Position numbers and translations under genes: made by a program
Shown: one piece after another, positions 10,222 to 21,256 of the stretch
How positions within the stretch are numbered: position 1 is the first letter of the stretch
Layout: each line of letters starts with the position of its first letter
From: Actinomortierella ambigua
Taxonomy: Eukaryota; Mortierellomycota; Mortierellomycetes; Mortierellales; Mortierellaceae
Length of the DNA stretch: 33,913 nucleotides
Assembly: GCA_016098155.1 (NCBI GenBank)
Contig: JAAAJB010000384.1
Coordinates: 1 to 33,913, forward strand
Direction of reading: 5' to 3'
The notes under the pieces: generated by a model
Databases searched by the model: none
Told to the model about the DNA's origin: nothing
Seen by the model: the letters and a program-made list of their open reading frames with translations, nothing else

Positions 10222-11084
10222 ACTCACTCATCTGTATCAATTGAGAATCCTGTTTGTGTCTCTCCCTCTCCCCCCTCCTCCCTCTCTCCTCTCTCTCCCA
10301 TTTTTTTTTTTTTTATATTTCCTTTTTTACATTGAATCCCTTCGACTTGGGCCATTGCATCTCTTTATTCATTCACATTCATCTCGACACGCATTCTCCT
10401 CACTCATTCATTCATACACACACACACACTCTCTCTCTCCACTCTTGTCTTCACTCTCACTCTCACTCTCATTGTCAGTGCACACACACTCTCTCCATTC
10501 TTCCAACATCCGACTCTCTGTACTTGTTATCACACTCTATCATTCTATCACTGCCACCATTGTCACCTGTCACTTCTCCTTGAATTATCACCCCAACCTC
10601 CAACCCCCCCTTTTGGCCAGTAAACGTTTTTTTTTTATCAGTGAGAGAGAGTGAGTGATCTTTCCCCCTCTTCGCCTTCTTTCTGCATCCTTCTTCCCCC
10701 CTGTACAGTATCTTCTTATTTGCAAAGAAAGAGCTTTCACGCACACACTCTCTCTTGCTCACAGTGTGAATGCCATTCTTGCATCACATTTGTAATTCAT
10801 TTCCATCACTGTTGCATTCAGACAAACTTGAAGACCAACACGGACCTGGTTACAATCTGCATCTGATTAGACTTTGCCTTTTTTAAACGTGTACGAACAC
10901 AACGCTCTACCCCACCCCCCCTGTCCTCCCACAAAACTATGCCATGCCGCACGTCTCAGTGCTGACCCTGTCTTTCTCTCTTCTCTTCAACTCCACCACA
11001 ATCCATCTCTGCTGGTCAACAACCATCTCAACTTGTCACCCCAAAATAGAGCTTACTACAGGACAACGCTTTTCTGCGCACGAG

Positions 11085-11116
<32 letters not shown>

Positions 11117-11157
11117 GACAGACTAGCGTCCAGGGCGTCCGTCCAAAATATATCCTA
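10222..11157 (+). other. CT-rich leader with upstream ORFs
   Basis: The top strand from 10255 to about 10790 is strongly pyrimidine-rich, with CT, CA and TCTCAC repeats. Closer to the flippase ATG there are two ATG-initiated uORFs: 10939-10965 (8 codons) and 10944-11126 (60 codons), the latter ending 31 bases before the main start. A CAG-rich microsatellite spans about 11086-11115. If the transcript starts near 10245 these uORFs could lower translation of the flippase; this is an inference. Confidence 0.45.
11086..11115 (+). repeat. CAG/CAA microsatellite before the flippase start
   Basis: Ten CAG or CAA triplets lie 40-70 bases upstream of the ATG at 11158. In the frame of that ATG they read poly-Gln, and the frame stays open from 11050 to the ATG without an upstream methionine. 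Confidence 0.85.
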
Positions 11158-14100
11158 ATGCAGTACCTGCACCGTGTCATTCCCCACTCTGTGCGCCGCC
11201 TCTTCCAGGGAAAGCGCGCAGAGGGTGAGGGCTTTGAAGAAAGCTACCGCCTGCGGCGGATGGAGTCGCATGCATCGATGAGTGCTGCCAAGCGCCGCCG
11301 CATCTACGTCAACCTTGCCCCGGAGGCCATTGACGCCGATGTGAACACCGCCAGTCTGCCACACTATCCGACTAACCGCATCACGACCTCGGTAAATACT
11401 ATTTCCCATAACCGCTCCGTGCTCCCTCTTCGTTCATTCTTCACTTGCTTGTACCCTTTCTCTTCTCCGCTCCGCTCAGGGCACAATCGCTCGCTCGCTC
11501 TGTCAAACTTCCGCTGATACCTCACACTGGGGCCACCTTTTGACGTTATCCCCATGCCTGCTACACACGTCCCCCCCCCACTGCCCCTTCCCATGTCACG
11601 CTTACACATGCTCTCCTCGCACAGCACAAAGTCTGTCTGCGCCATCGGTACTGCGCCCTGTACGCAGATTATTAAACTTCCTCACTTCTTTGGCTCACTA
11701 CGCAGCGTAGCGAGCGAGTGAGGGAGATGGGGTTGTAGAGAGAAAAAGCAGAAGAAGGACGTTCTATCACACACACAGACATTCAAGCACACTCCTTCAA
11801 ACCCCACTCGGTGTACCCCTCCAATCCCAATTGGCCATTCTATTCATACCGAGACGTTTCTGTCTGGTGCGACCATTGCCTGGCGCAATCTCTCCACAAA
11901 TCCTCCTCAAACCCCTTTGTCTCTACCACTTTGTTGTTTGGTGGGCGCGCCTTTCACAATCCATCCAATGCTACATTGCCACACCTTCCTCTTTTACTCT
12001 CACTCTCTCGCTCTCTCATCTCCTCGTCTCCCTCCCTCCCTCCTTCCCTCCCTCTCTCTCTCTTTTCATCTGCTTCCTTCACGTTGTCTTTCCCCCCGTG
12101 TCACCTCGCCTCGTCCTCGTCCTCGTCCTCACTGCCATTGCCTCATCCCTCTCCGAAAACTGCGCTCGGAGCCAGACATCAAATGTCTATTATTATCACT
12201 ACGACGGGTAAACATTGCCATCACTCACTGACTCGCTCTTATTCTCTCTTCTTTCTTCGTTCCATGTGGCTCTAGAAATACACTCCGTTGACGTTTGTGC
12301 CCAAGAATCTGTTTGAGCAGTTCCGGCGTATCGCCAACCTGTATTTCCTGTTTGTAGCAGGCTTGTCCATCGTCCCTATCCTTGGCGGCTTCCCGCCGTT
12401 TCTGTCATTTATGCCACTCATCTTCATCATCACTGTCACAGCCATCAAGGACGGCATCGAGGACTGGAAGCGTCGGAAATCCGACAGGACGCTCAACAAC
12501 TCTCCCATCGTCATGCTCAAGAACTGGAAGAACACCAACATTGCCTCTGCAGGGTCTACACCCTTTGGCCGCTTCATGTCCAAACTAGCTGGTCTCTTTG
12601 GACATAGTGGGCAACAACACGAGCAGGACTCATCATCATCAGCATCCACTGCCGCACGGCAACAACACCGCCATCTCTCTCCTCCGATCCCTGGAAGCCC
12701 AACAGGCTCCTCCCACTCCAACCACACGTCTTACTTCAACAGTCGTCCCTCAGAGGCGACCGTTTCCATCAATGCAGCTGAGCAAGGCTATCCTAGTAGC
12801 GATGACCTGCAGCGGATGCAGTCCAATGTGAGTGAAGCAACCTCCAAGCGACCGATCCGGCGGAAGATTCCACATTCGGTGCTCAACCATTCCGAGTCCT
12901 TCTACAGTCATTCACGCCACCACGCACGTTGGGAGCAGAGCACCTGGCAGGATGTCAAAGTCGGCGATATTGTCTGTCTCAAGAACGACGATGCCATCCC
13001 AGCCGACATTGTCATCCTATCGACTTCGGAGCCTGACGGCCTTTGCTTCATTGAGACAAAGAATTTGGATGGCGAGACTAACCTCAAGATCCGTCGCGGA
13101 CTGACCGCGACAGCGAGCCTCCAGTCGCCGGCCGATGTGGAGCGGGCCGCCTTCTATGTTGAATCCGAGTCGCCTCATGCCAATCTGTATTCGTACCAGG
13201 GCGCGCTTCGATGGATTATCTCGGATGGCACAGACATGCCAGCGGACGACCGAGTGGTCCACAACAAGACCGAATCCATCTCGATCAACGAGATCTTGTT
13301 GCGTGGATGTGTGCTCAGGAACACAGAATGGGTCATTGGACTAGTTATCTTTACTGGATCGGACACCAAGATCATGCTCAACTCTGGCGACACTCCCAGC
13401 AAGCGTAGTCGCATCGAGCGTGACCTGAACTATCATGTAAGTCACCGAGTTGGGAAAGGACATCTGCACCAACCCCTTTTATGCTGTGTGATTTGTTTTT
13501 TTTTTTTATTTTGCTCAAGGTTTATTTCTCACTGTGCTCGTTATTTTCTTTTATCTGTAGATTGTGATGAACTTTATCATCTTGTTTTCGCTGGCGATAG
13601 GCTCAGCGGTGGCAAACGGCGTGATCTACAGCAATGCGGAGAACAACTCTGGCGCGCAGTTCGAGTTTGGTGCGGATGCGACATCGCCATTCATGTCGGC
13701 CTTCATCACGTTCTGGTCCTGTTTGATCTTGTACCAAAACATCGTACCCATCTCCTTGTACATCAGTATTGAAATTGTCAAGACTGCGCAGGCGTACTTC
13801 ATCCACAAAGACATTGACATGTACGACGAGCGTCTGAACCAGCCTTGTGTACCAAAGACATGGAACATCTCGGACGACCTGGGCCAGGTCGAGTACATCT
13901 TTTCGGATAAGACAGGCACACTGACGCAGAACGTGATGGAATTCAAGAAGTGTACCATCAACGGGATCGACTATGGTATTGGCGAGACGGACGCGACCCG
14001 TGGACAAAAGATGCGTGGCGATGGCGAGTTTGAACCGGTGGAGTTTGAGCCGAACGACGAGTATCTAGTTAATCTGGAGAAGGAGCGGATCAAGATGAAG

Positions 14101-17100
14101 GAGATTCAGGACTCATTGTTTGAGAACAAGTACTACTCCGACAAGACGACCTTCATCGACTCGGACCTATTCCTGGACATGAGTGATCCCTCCAGCAAAC
14201 ACGCAAAGGCCATCATGAACTTTTGGACCGCTGTCGCCGTTTGCCATACTGTCATTCCGGAACGCGACGAGAATGATCCTTGCAAGATTGTGTACAAGGC
14301 CCAGTCGCCCGACGAAGCCGCACTGGTCTCGACGGCGCGCGATGTCGGCTTTGTGTTTTTGGAGAAGCAAGCCGCGATGATGCATCTGGAGATCATGGGA
14401 CAACCACGGTCGTACAAGATTCTTAATATCCTGGAGTTCAACTCGAATCGCAAGCGCATGTCGATTATCCTCCGCCCACCAGAGGGTGGCATTGTCTTGG
14501 TCTGCAAAGGCGCCGACTCTGTCATCTATGAGCGACTCGATAAGAATGATGAGCAGAGCAAGCTGCGCGAAGATACCCTCGTGGATTTAGAGCGGTTCGC
14601 AAATGAAGGTACGTTCAGAAGAAGGGGGGAAAAAAGGGAGGGGGGAGACAAAGTGAAACATGACGAATGCCTGCATCGAAAAGTATGTATCTTTTTTTTA
14701 AAACAGGTTTTTTTTTTTGTTATCATGTAGGCCTGCGCACGCTCTGTCTTGCCTACCGGAAGATCAGCGAGGAGGAGTATGCTCTCTGGCAAAAGGACTA
14801 CGACGAGGCAGCCAATTCGATTCACAACCGAGATGAGAACATTGAGCTGGTTTGTGAGGACATTGAGCACTCGTTGCTGCTGATCGGTGGTACGGCGATT
14901 GAGGATCGACTCCAGGAAGGTGTTCCCGAATGCATTGCACTGCTCATTAAGGCTGGCATCAAACTGTGGGTGCTGACAGGCGACAAGACGGAGACGGCGA
15001 TCAACATTGGCTTTGCCTGCAATTTGCTTCAACGTGACATGATTTTGATCATTATTCAAGCACAGGACAAGGAAGAAACCAAAGAGCAGCTGCTCAAGGC
15101 GCTCGACAAGTTTTGGGGCGAGGGTGCTCAAAAGGATCCATCGCTGGCTGGCAAGTCGCATGCGTTGATCATTGATGGCGAGACGCTCAAGTATGGTCTG
15201 TCGGCCCAGTTGAATGGCCTGCTGCTGGATGTAGGTCAGCGATGCAAGTCTGTCATCTGTTGTCGTGTTTCGCCCCTCCAAAAGGCCAAGGTCGTGAGCA
15301 TGGTCAAGCGTGGCTTGGATGTTATGACGTTGTCGATCGGTGACGGCGCAAACGACGTGTCCATGATCCAGGAGGCGAACGTCGGTGTTGGTATCGCAGG
15401 AGAGGAAGGTCGTCAGGCGGTGATGGCGTCCGACTTTGCCATTGCCCAGTTCCGTTTTCTAGCCAAGTTGCTGCTTGTCCACGGCCGATGGTCGTACATT
15501 CGTGTCGCCGAGATGATTTTGACCTTCTTCTACAAGAACATTGTCTGGACACTTACCATCTTCTGGTTTCAGTTCTTCTGTGGTTTCACGGCTCTTCAGC
15601 TCTTCGACTACACCTTCATCATCCTGTACAACCTCGTGTTCACGTCGCTGCCGATCATGTTCATGGGCGCCTTTGACCAGGATGTGGATGCTGAAACCTC
15701 GATCAAGTTCCCTGCACTGTACCTGCGCGGCATCAAGCAGAAGCACTTCACCACAGCAAAGTTTTGGCTGTATGTCCTCGATGGCGTGTACCAGTCGGTT
15801 ATCTGCTTCTTCGTCCCATACTTCCTGTATGACGACATCTTCTCGAACGGCGGCTCGGCCAATGACCTGCAGGCATTCGGCCTTGTGGTGTCGTCGGGAT
15901 TGGTGGTAGTGGCAAACCTGTACGTGGGATTGAACATGTACCACTGGACGGGCATGATTTTTGCAGTCATTTTTGGCTCCACCATTATCTTCTACCTGTA
16001 CTGCTGGGTGTACGCCAACTATTTCACGATCGAGAATACGTTCTACGGCCTGGACGAGATTGTGCTGTCGAGCGGCTACTTTTGGTTGTCGACAATGCTG
16101 GTGACGATTTTGACGATGCTGCCGCACTACGTGTACAAATTTGGCAAGGACTACTTCAAACCGAACGATATCAACATTGTGCGCGAGCAAATGTACAAGC
16201 AGAAGCACCCATCCCGCAAGGAGCGCCGTGCTCGCAAAATGGCGGCCCTGGCAGCGCGTGAGGGACGAAGCCTGAATAACGATGTGGCGAGCTCGATCCA
16301 TCAAGAAGACAGTGGCGCGCATGTTCTCGGCGACGCGGACCCCATGGACGACTGCCTGGACCAGGTGCCGACCCTGCGCCACTCTCCCACCATTCTGTCT
16401 CCGGAAGGCGATTCGCGAACCCCATCGTCAGATATTCGCCACCGCCAGTCATCGAGCGCGTTGGGCGGAGATGGTACAACTCTTTTGCACCAGCCATCTG
16501 TGGCGTCTGTGTCCTCGTACTATAGTGCCTCCGGTCCAAACCCAACGCTCTCTCGGGAAGGATCATGGAAAGTGTCGCCCAGCCTGGCCCCGACGTCGAC
16601 GCCTGGACCGACCATCTCGACAGCAGGACTCCACCCTACATCTGGATACGAAAACATCTCTATCACAGCCCCGACACCCACGACCCCGATGGTACCATCG
16701 ATTATGGACAGCAATCCTCTGAAGGCATCGACACCTGTATCAGGGCGTTCAGCTACCTTCAGACCGACCTCGCCTCCCTCGTCATCTGGTGGCCCACGCA
16801 TCGATACAGCAGTTCGAGCAGCCACAGGACCCACCACACCCGAGCCAACGACATCACCGGTGCGCAAGTTTGCAGCAGGATACCCAACGACGTCGTTCTC
16901 GTTCCACCAAGAATATGCAACACGGTCAAGTGAGAATGTGGCGTCGATGAACGTGCCAGACCGGCCGCGAGTCAAGCGTCAGTCGACCCCACAAATTCCG
17001 ACAGGATCTGCATTCCAGTTTATGGGCAATTTGGAGGACCACCCTCTACCATCTATGGCAGGCGGCTCACCAGTTGTCAGCCCTGGCAGTGTTTCAAGTG

Positions 17101-17996
17101 GCGGTGGAGGCGGCGGCGGCGGTGATGGTCAGCCTGGAGGACGCAACAGTGGTATGGTGCCGCGAACGGGATTTGCGTTCTCGGCGGACGAGGACTCTGC
17201 GTTCCGGTATACGCACCTGCGGCGGCATCAAAGCGCCAGCTCGGGACGGGCGGATGACTACTTTACGGTGCGGTCGCGCATGTCGTCCAACTTGTACCAG
17301 CCGCGGGACTCGATGCATGGTGGCCCGGATCTGCAGCGGAATAGTATCGACGGCAGCGAATTTGGCCCGATGGCGGATGATGACGAAGATGAAGGAGGCC
17401 ATGCGGCGGCAAGAACCATGACGAACAACAACACCAGTATGAACGCCAACGCTGCCATCAACACGGCCACTAGCACCTCGGTGGCTGTGATGGGCGGTGG
17501 AAATGGTAGCAACCGTTCGAGTCTGCGTCGGCCGCGCGGTCTGAGTCGCAGCATGACGTCCCCGGATGTGCCCGTGTCAGAGATTGGACAGATGATCCAG
17601 CAGAGCCAGCAGGATGTCGAGGCCGCGATGGCGCGGTTGACGTCGTCGCAGCAGCGCAAGAATCAGCGCCAGAGCATCCAGCGCGTCCGGTTTGAGTCGG
17701 CCGACGATCCTCGGCGTCCTGGAACATCATCACCCTCATCATCGTCGCCGTCGGTCCCGCCGTCGTCCTCAGGTATTGTGGGCCCTCAGCCTCGCCTTCC
17801 AGCCAGCCAACAACAACAACAGCAGCAGCAGCATATCTCATTAGATTCGTCGAGCTATGTCTCGTCTCGAGCCCCTTCACGGCCATCATCATCCACTCCA
17901 CAATCTTCGACATCTACGTCTTCATCTGCACCCAATTTAGCATCAGCATCAGCATCGGCGAAGGTTCCGCATCATGAGTCGGAGCCTTCTGCCTAA
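11158..17996 (+). CDS. Dnf1/Dnf2-type P4-ATPase phospholipid flippase
   Basis: Exons: 11158-11391, 12276-13436, 13561-14608, 14731-17996, in frame, 1902 residues. P4-ATPases move phospholipids from the outer to the cytosolic leaflet; Dnf-type enzymes act mainly at the plasma membrane with a CDC50-family subunit. Seen: the N-terminal KYTPLTFVPKNLFEQFRRIA motif at the first membrane helices, DGET at 343-346 (actuator loop), the phosphorylation site DKTGTLT with Asp581, KGADSVIYERL in the nucleotide domain, TGDKTET near 897-903, GDGANDVSM near 1019, and the last membrane helices up to about 1285. QVEYIFSDKTGTLTQNVMEF plus KKCTINGIDYG match the Dnf1/2 branch. A Ser-rich insert of about 110 residues precedes the actuator domain, and a Ser/Pro-rich disordered tail of about 617 residues follows the last helix. 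The first intron (884 nt) is long and CT-rich. The start is the first ATG in a frame open upstream. Confidence 0.95.
11392..12275 (+). other. Unusually long first intron of the flippase gene
   Basis: The donor GGTAAATA and acceptor TCTAG join S-78 to K-79 in phase 0, reproducing the conserved NRI-TTS-KYTPLTF sequence. At 884 nt it is about seven times longer than the other flippase introns. It is pyrimidine-rich, has CCTCGT repeats near 12110-12130, and a hairpin CTACGC-A-GCGTAG near 11698-11711. A CTGAC branch-point candidate lies near 12228. No ncRNA was recognised in it. Confidence 0.8.
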
Positions 17997-18462
17997 CATT
18001 AAAGACCCCATCTTGTCTTTTTTTACTTTTTGGTTACCGTGGACATGTGTAAACCATGCTTACCATCACTATTCATACTGAAAGGAACCAGATGACCGGA
18101 AAAAGGAGTCATACTAGAGTATTGTATTTCGTCCGCACTCCATCGATGCCCCCCCCCTTGTGCGCCAGTGGCGTGTAGAGCGCTGAGCCCCTCACTCTCC
18201 GTGCATCTTTACAGGGTGAGAACCTGTTCATCTAGTCCCGTGGCTCACTTTGGGTTCCCTAGCAGTAAGACTGGGCTCGATTTCACCTCTTCCCTTTTTT
18301 TTTTTTTTTTTTTTTTTTTTGGCCAAGTCCACCCACACTCGATCGGGGCTCAAAGCGACGCTAAATGACTCAACTCGGTAACCGGGTAGACGATATCTGA
18401 ATATGACCCAAGACTCGCCTCAGCGTTGACGGTTGAAGGTTAGTGTGTGCTATCAAGAGATG

Positions 18463-18468
18463 AATAAA
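18463..18468 (+). terminator. Polyadenylation signal, flippase gene
   Basis: AATAAA about 470 bases past the flippase stop codon. It is the first good signal after the stop on this strand. Confidence 0.45.
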
Positions 18469-18528
18469 CAGAAGGAGGAGGGCAATGTAGGTAGGAGATT
18501 TTTTTTGGCATACTCTACATTATCGTGT

Positions 18529-18534
18529 TTATTT
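18529..18534 (-). terminator. Polyadenylation signal, NSE1
   Basis: On the minus strand AATAAA follows the TAG stop of NSE1 after only one base, giving a very short 3' untranslated region. Confidence 0.55.
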
Positions 18535-18535
18535 G

Positions 18536-19889
18536 CTATGCGTCATCCGCATTGTCCACCAATCCAGGCTCTCTCTTGACGCGGCGACCAGCGCTGCTTG
18601 GACCAGCCTCTGCATGGTCACCGGCGTCGTCAACCATATTGCCGTCTTCCCCATCTTGATCCCTGCTAGCCCCTGTCCGTCGCCTCCGACGTGAGGACAA
18701 AGAAGACGGGGCCGGGTCCTGGTCCCTCAGTCCGATGAGCATGGCGCCCGTCCACTGGCTCTGGCAAGTCGGGCAGGCCTTGTTGGTCCGGTTCTGGAAG
18801 TAGCGTTGAGCGCAGTGATGGTGGAGCCTAGCGGCGCAGGCGCTGACCTGGCAGCGTTGGCCCTTGGTGATGATGTCCATGCAGAGTGTGCATTCCTGGA
18901 TCTGGTCCGGGTAAGTTTCTTTGAGATAGGTCTGCAACTCGAGCAATGTGCGCATGGAGAGCGAGTAGGCGCCCGCAGAAGAGCGGAGGAACCACTGGTC
19001 GGCAACGAAGCGTGAGAGAAGGGATTCGGCGTCCTTTTTGGAGAGCGTGAGCGGTTTGTTGTCCTTGTTCTTGAGGTTGCTGGATTCGATCAGGGCAGCT
19101 TTGGAGCCTATGCAAAAGGCCTCGTCATCTGCATTTACAATCGCATCGACCTTTTGTTGTTGTGGTGGTTGTTGTAATATCAATCATTGGTTTTGTCGCA
19201 ACAACAGGAGCAGGAAACAAAGAGGGAGGATCACGCACGTTATATGTTAGACCACTGGGTCAGGCAATCAATGGCGGCAAGCAAAGTTTTTTATCCGCTG
19301 TATTGGACTCTACTTACCAGATGCTTGAAGAACTCTAGTTCGGTAGGGTTGTATGATGTTGCGACTTGAGCAATCTTTTGGCCGTTGGTGTTCGTCTATG
19401 TTCCACAAAAGAAAATGGTTCTTCAGTCAGATTCATGCTACCTTCGCCTTTCTTCTCCGATCATGCCTTTGACCCCGCTGCATGCACTACGCCTCCTCGC
19501 TCCACATACTAGTGAAAGGACAGGCTGCCCTGTCACTTCGTCGATCGCCCGCCGAAACTCGAACTCCACCGAGTTGAGACCCTCATTCAGCTTGCCGATA
19601 AATTCTTCATATTCTCCCGCATCGTATTCAGCTATGGTTGGTTGCCAAAGAATAGAGGGGAGGAAACAGTATCCGGAATAAGCATGTTAGCTGCCTACGC
19701 CACCAAAATCGAGAGTACCCTCCCCCCTCACCTCACTGTGGATGCAAGACTCGAAATCAAGGACATGCCATGAGTTGCTTGACAGACACGCTGGTATAAA
19801 TCCCTGGCAGTGACCTCGTCCATGTGCCTCCGCGAGATGGCGGCCTGCAGGAAGAGGCGGTGTGTGTCTGTGAATCCCGAAGCTGCCAT
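18536..19889 (-). CDS. NSE1: NSE1, RING subunit of the SMC5/6 complex
   Basis: Exons (5' to 3'): 19889 to about 19737, 19631-19510, 19395-19318, 19150-18536; about 320 residues. NSE1 is the RING-type subunit of the SMC5/6 complex, pairing with NSE3 in DNA repair and chromosome segregation in the nucleus. The N-terminus FTDTHRLFLQAAISRRHMDE and the middle parts GQPVLSL-TNTNGQKIAQVATSYNPTELEFF match the family's winged-helix region. The RING begins with CTLC (about residues 205-208), continues RCQVSAC, LHHHCAQRYFQNR, and closes with CPTC. An acidic, Arg-rich tail follows. Exons 2 to 4 join cleanly, but exon 2 needs a phase-1 partner and the best exon 1 donor (GTGAGG) gives phase 0 or 2. That junction is unresolved: a weak donor, an assembly indel or a real lesion. 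The family call is secure from the RING and core. Confidence 0.88.
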
Positions 19890-20051
19890 GGGCCTGTCAA
19901 TGTTGTCGAGTGTTGAAAGAACAAAAGTTGTTGAGTGCATCGCGATACTATTAAATCACCAGTCACAGGGGGGAGGGTGGAGGTGCAGCAACAGCCACGG
20001 AGAACATACTCTTTCTCCTCTACCCCACCTATTCTTTTTTTGCTTCCTGCC
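19890..20051. promoter_or_regulatory. Shared bidirectional promoter of NSE1 and the Cnl2-like gene
   Basis: Only 162 bp separate the two divergent start codons. No TATA is evident on either strand; a CT-rich stretch lies before the plus-strand start. Both genes concern chromosome structure and segregation, so joint cell-cycle control is plausible but not shown. Confidence 0.5.
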
Positions 20052-20994
20052 ATGGCCTTGATGCGCGAGGAGGATCTGCTGACATCGTTCCTCATTGACA
20101 ATGAGTTCCGGGACACGGTCTCTTTCGCTCAGTTTGTACGTCTGTTCCCGTCCAAGTATCATGCGCACCCTGACCTCAAAGACCTATACCGCGCCTATCT
20201 AGGTTCACGATCTCGTCTGCGCGCCCTCGTGCGCGACAACATTACTCAGCATGCGGCCTACCAACGGGAGGAGGTGGAGGCTGGGCAGAGGGTGGCACTT
20301 CAACAACAGCAACAGGCTCAGAGGAGGCGAAGCGCTAGGATTAGAGCCCATGGACGTTTGGAGGAGGTGGACGAACAGCATGGAGCTGTGGTGCCAGCTT
20401 CATCAGCAGCAGACACGATTGATGGAAGCGCTGCCATGGAACTAAGTAGTGGTAGTCATGACGATGCAGGTGATAATAGCGACGACGATATGGACATTGA
20501 AGGTGTGGAAACGCATCTGAGTCTATCACAAGCGATCGAGGAGTTGCTGTTGGCTCAAGGCGCGTTCGAATCGGAGATTGGACGGATGGAACGCGAATGT
20601 CGGCAGCATGCAGAAGATATTCAAAGGTTTGTTAACAGAAATAGTGGTTATCTCGCGGATTCTAATAGGGATCATCGGCAGAAACTGAAGGACCATGTCT
20701 TGGGTTGCCTTGTTCTAATGCGATTTAGCCACTCTTTTTTTTTCTTTACCTTTTAGTGCCGACCAGAAGCTCGGGAACGTTAAAGTTCCCTCAGAACCGT
20801 TCTTAGATCTCCAAGAAAGCGATCTGTTGGATAACTTGGAGGTAATTCACCAGCGAAAGTGCCCTCAATCCAGAAATGTCTGCATGGGAGAATGGTCGAA
20901 CATCCGAACTTACAATATCGTGTCCTTTTTTTATCCGCCAATTTATTAGGAATTGATCCGACTCTGCACTGCTATTACTAGGCCACAGCCATGA
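20052..20994 (+). CDS. Cnl2/Nkp2-family kinetochore protein
   Basis: Exons 20052-20626, 20757-20841, 20950-20994 join in frame to 234 residues. The N-terminal REEDLLTSFLIDNEF, then SFAQFVRLFP followed by HPDLKDLYRAYL and a basic helix, fits the Cnl2/Nkp2 pattern (ILxxFLL...LxxFxxLFP...P.IKxLYRxL). This family belongs to the inner kinetochore network (CCAN/Ctf19-type), binding near the Nkp1 partner. A Gln/Arg-rich helix, an acidic linker near residues 130-155 and a second coiled-coil segment (LSQAIEELLLAQGAFESEIG) follow. Exon 3 is short, adding 14 residues and a stop (ELIRLCTAITRPQP). The start at 20052 was chosen over the ATG three codons later because both precede the conserved block; either could be used. 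The family call is by pattern memory and needs a profile search. Confidence 0.65.
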
Positions 20995-21256
20995 TCTCTT
21001 TTCAGGAACTCATTATTGTTATCACCTTTCATGTCACTCTCTCCTCAAATGTACTTTTACAGCAAGCATACCCACTTTCGTGTACCATCAAAGTTGAACC
21101 TCCTCCACCCATCATGGATTAAAAGTCGTCTTTCACTTTTACAACCAATGCCTCTCAGTGGCCGTCTTTGTTCAATCTCATGTTTAGGTATCTAGAAGTA
21201 GGATAAATGATAGCCCAAAGGCGGGGGTGTCCTTAGAATCGTCATAGAAACATGGA

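Larger units (their letters stand above)
17997..18535. other. Convergent 3' region between flippase and NSE1
   Basis: Holds the flippase 3' untranslated region. A run of about 26 thymines lies at about 18295-18320. A flippase polyadenylation signal AATAAA is at 18463-18468, and the NSE1 signal lies on the other strand at 18529-18534, so the two 3' ends are about 60 bases apart or overlap. No gene is seen. Confidence 0.55.

Noticed and set aside
10241..10654. 137-codon open frame rich in Ser, His and Leu
   Set aside because: Arises from CT and CA simple repeats in the flippase leader.
14526..15281. 251-codon minus-strand open frame antisense to the flippase
   Set aside because: Shadow of the flippase nucleotide and phosphorylation domains; no independent support.
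15459..16382. 307-codon minus-strand open frame antisense to the flippase
   Set aside because: Shadow of strongly biased codons in the flippase membrane domain; His/Val-rich with no domain.
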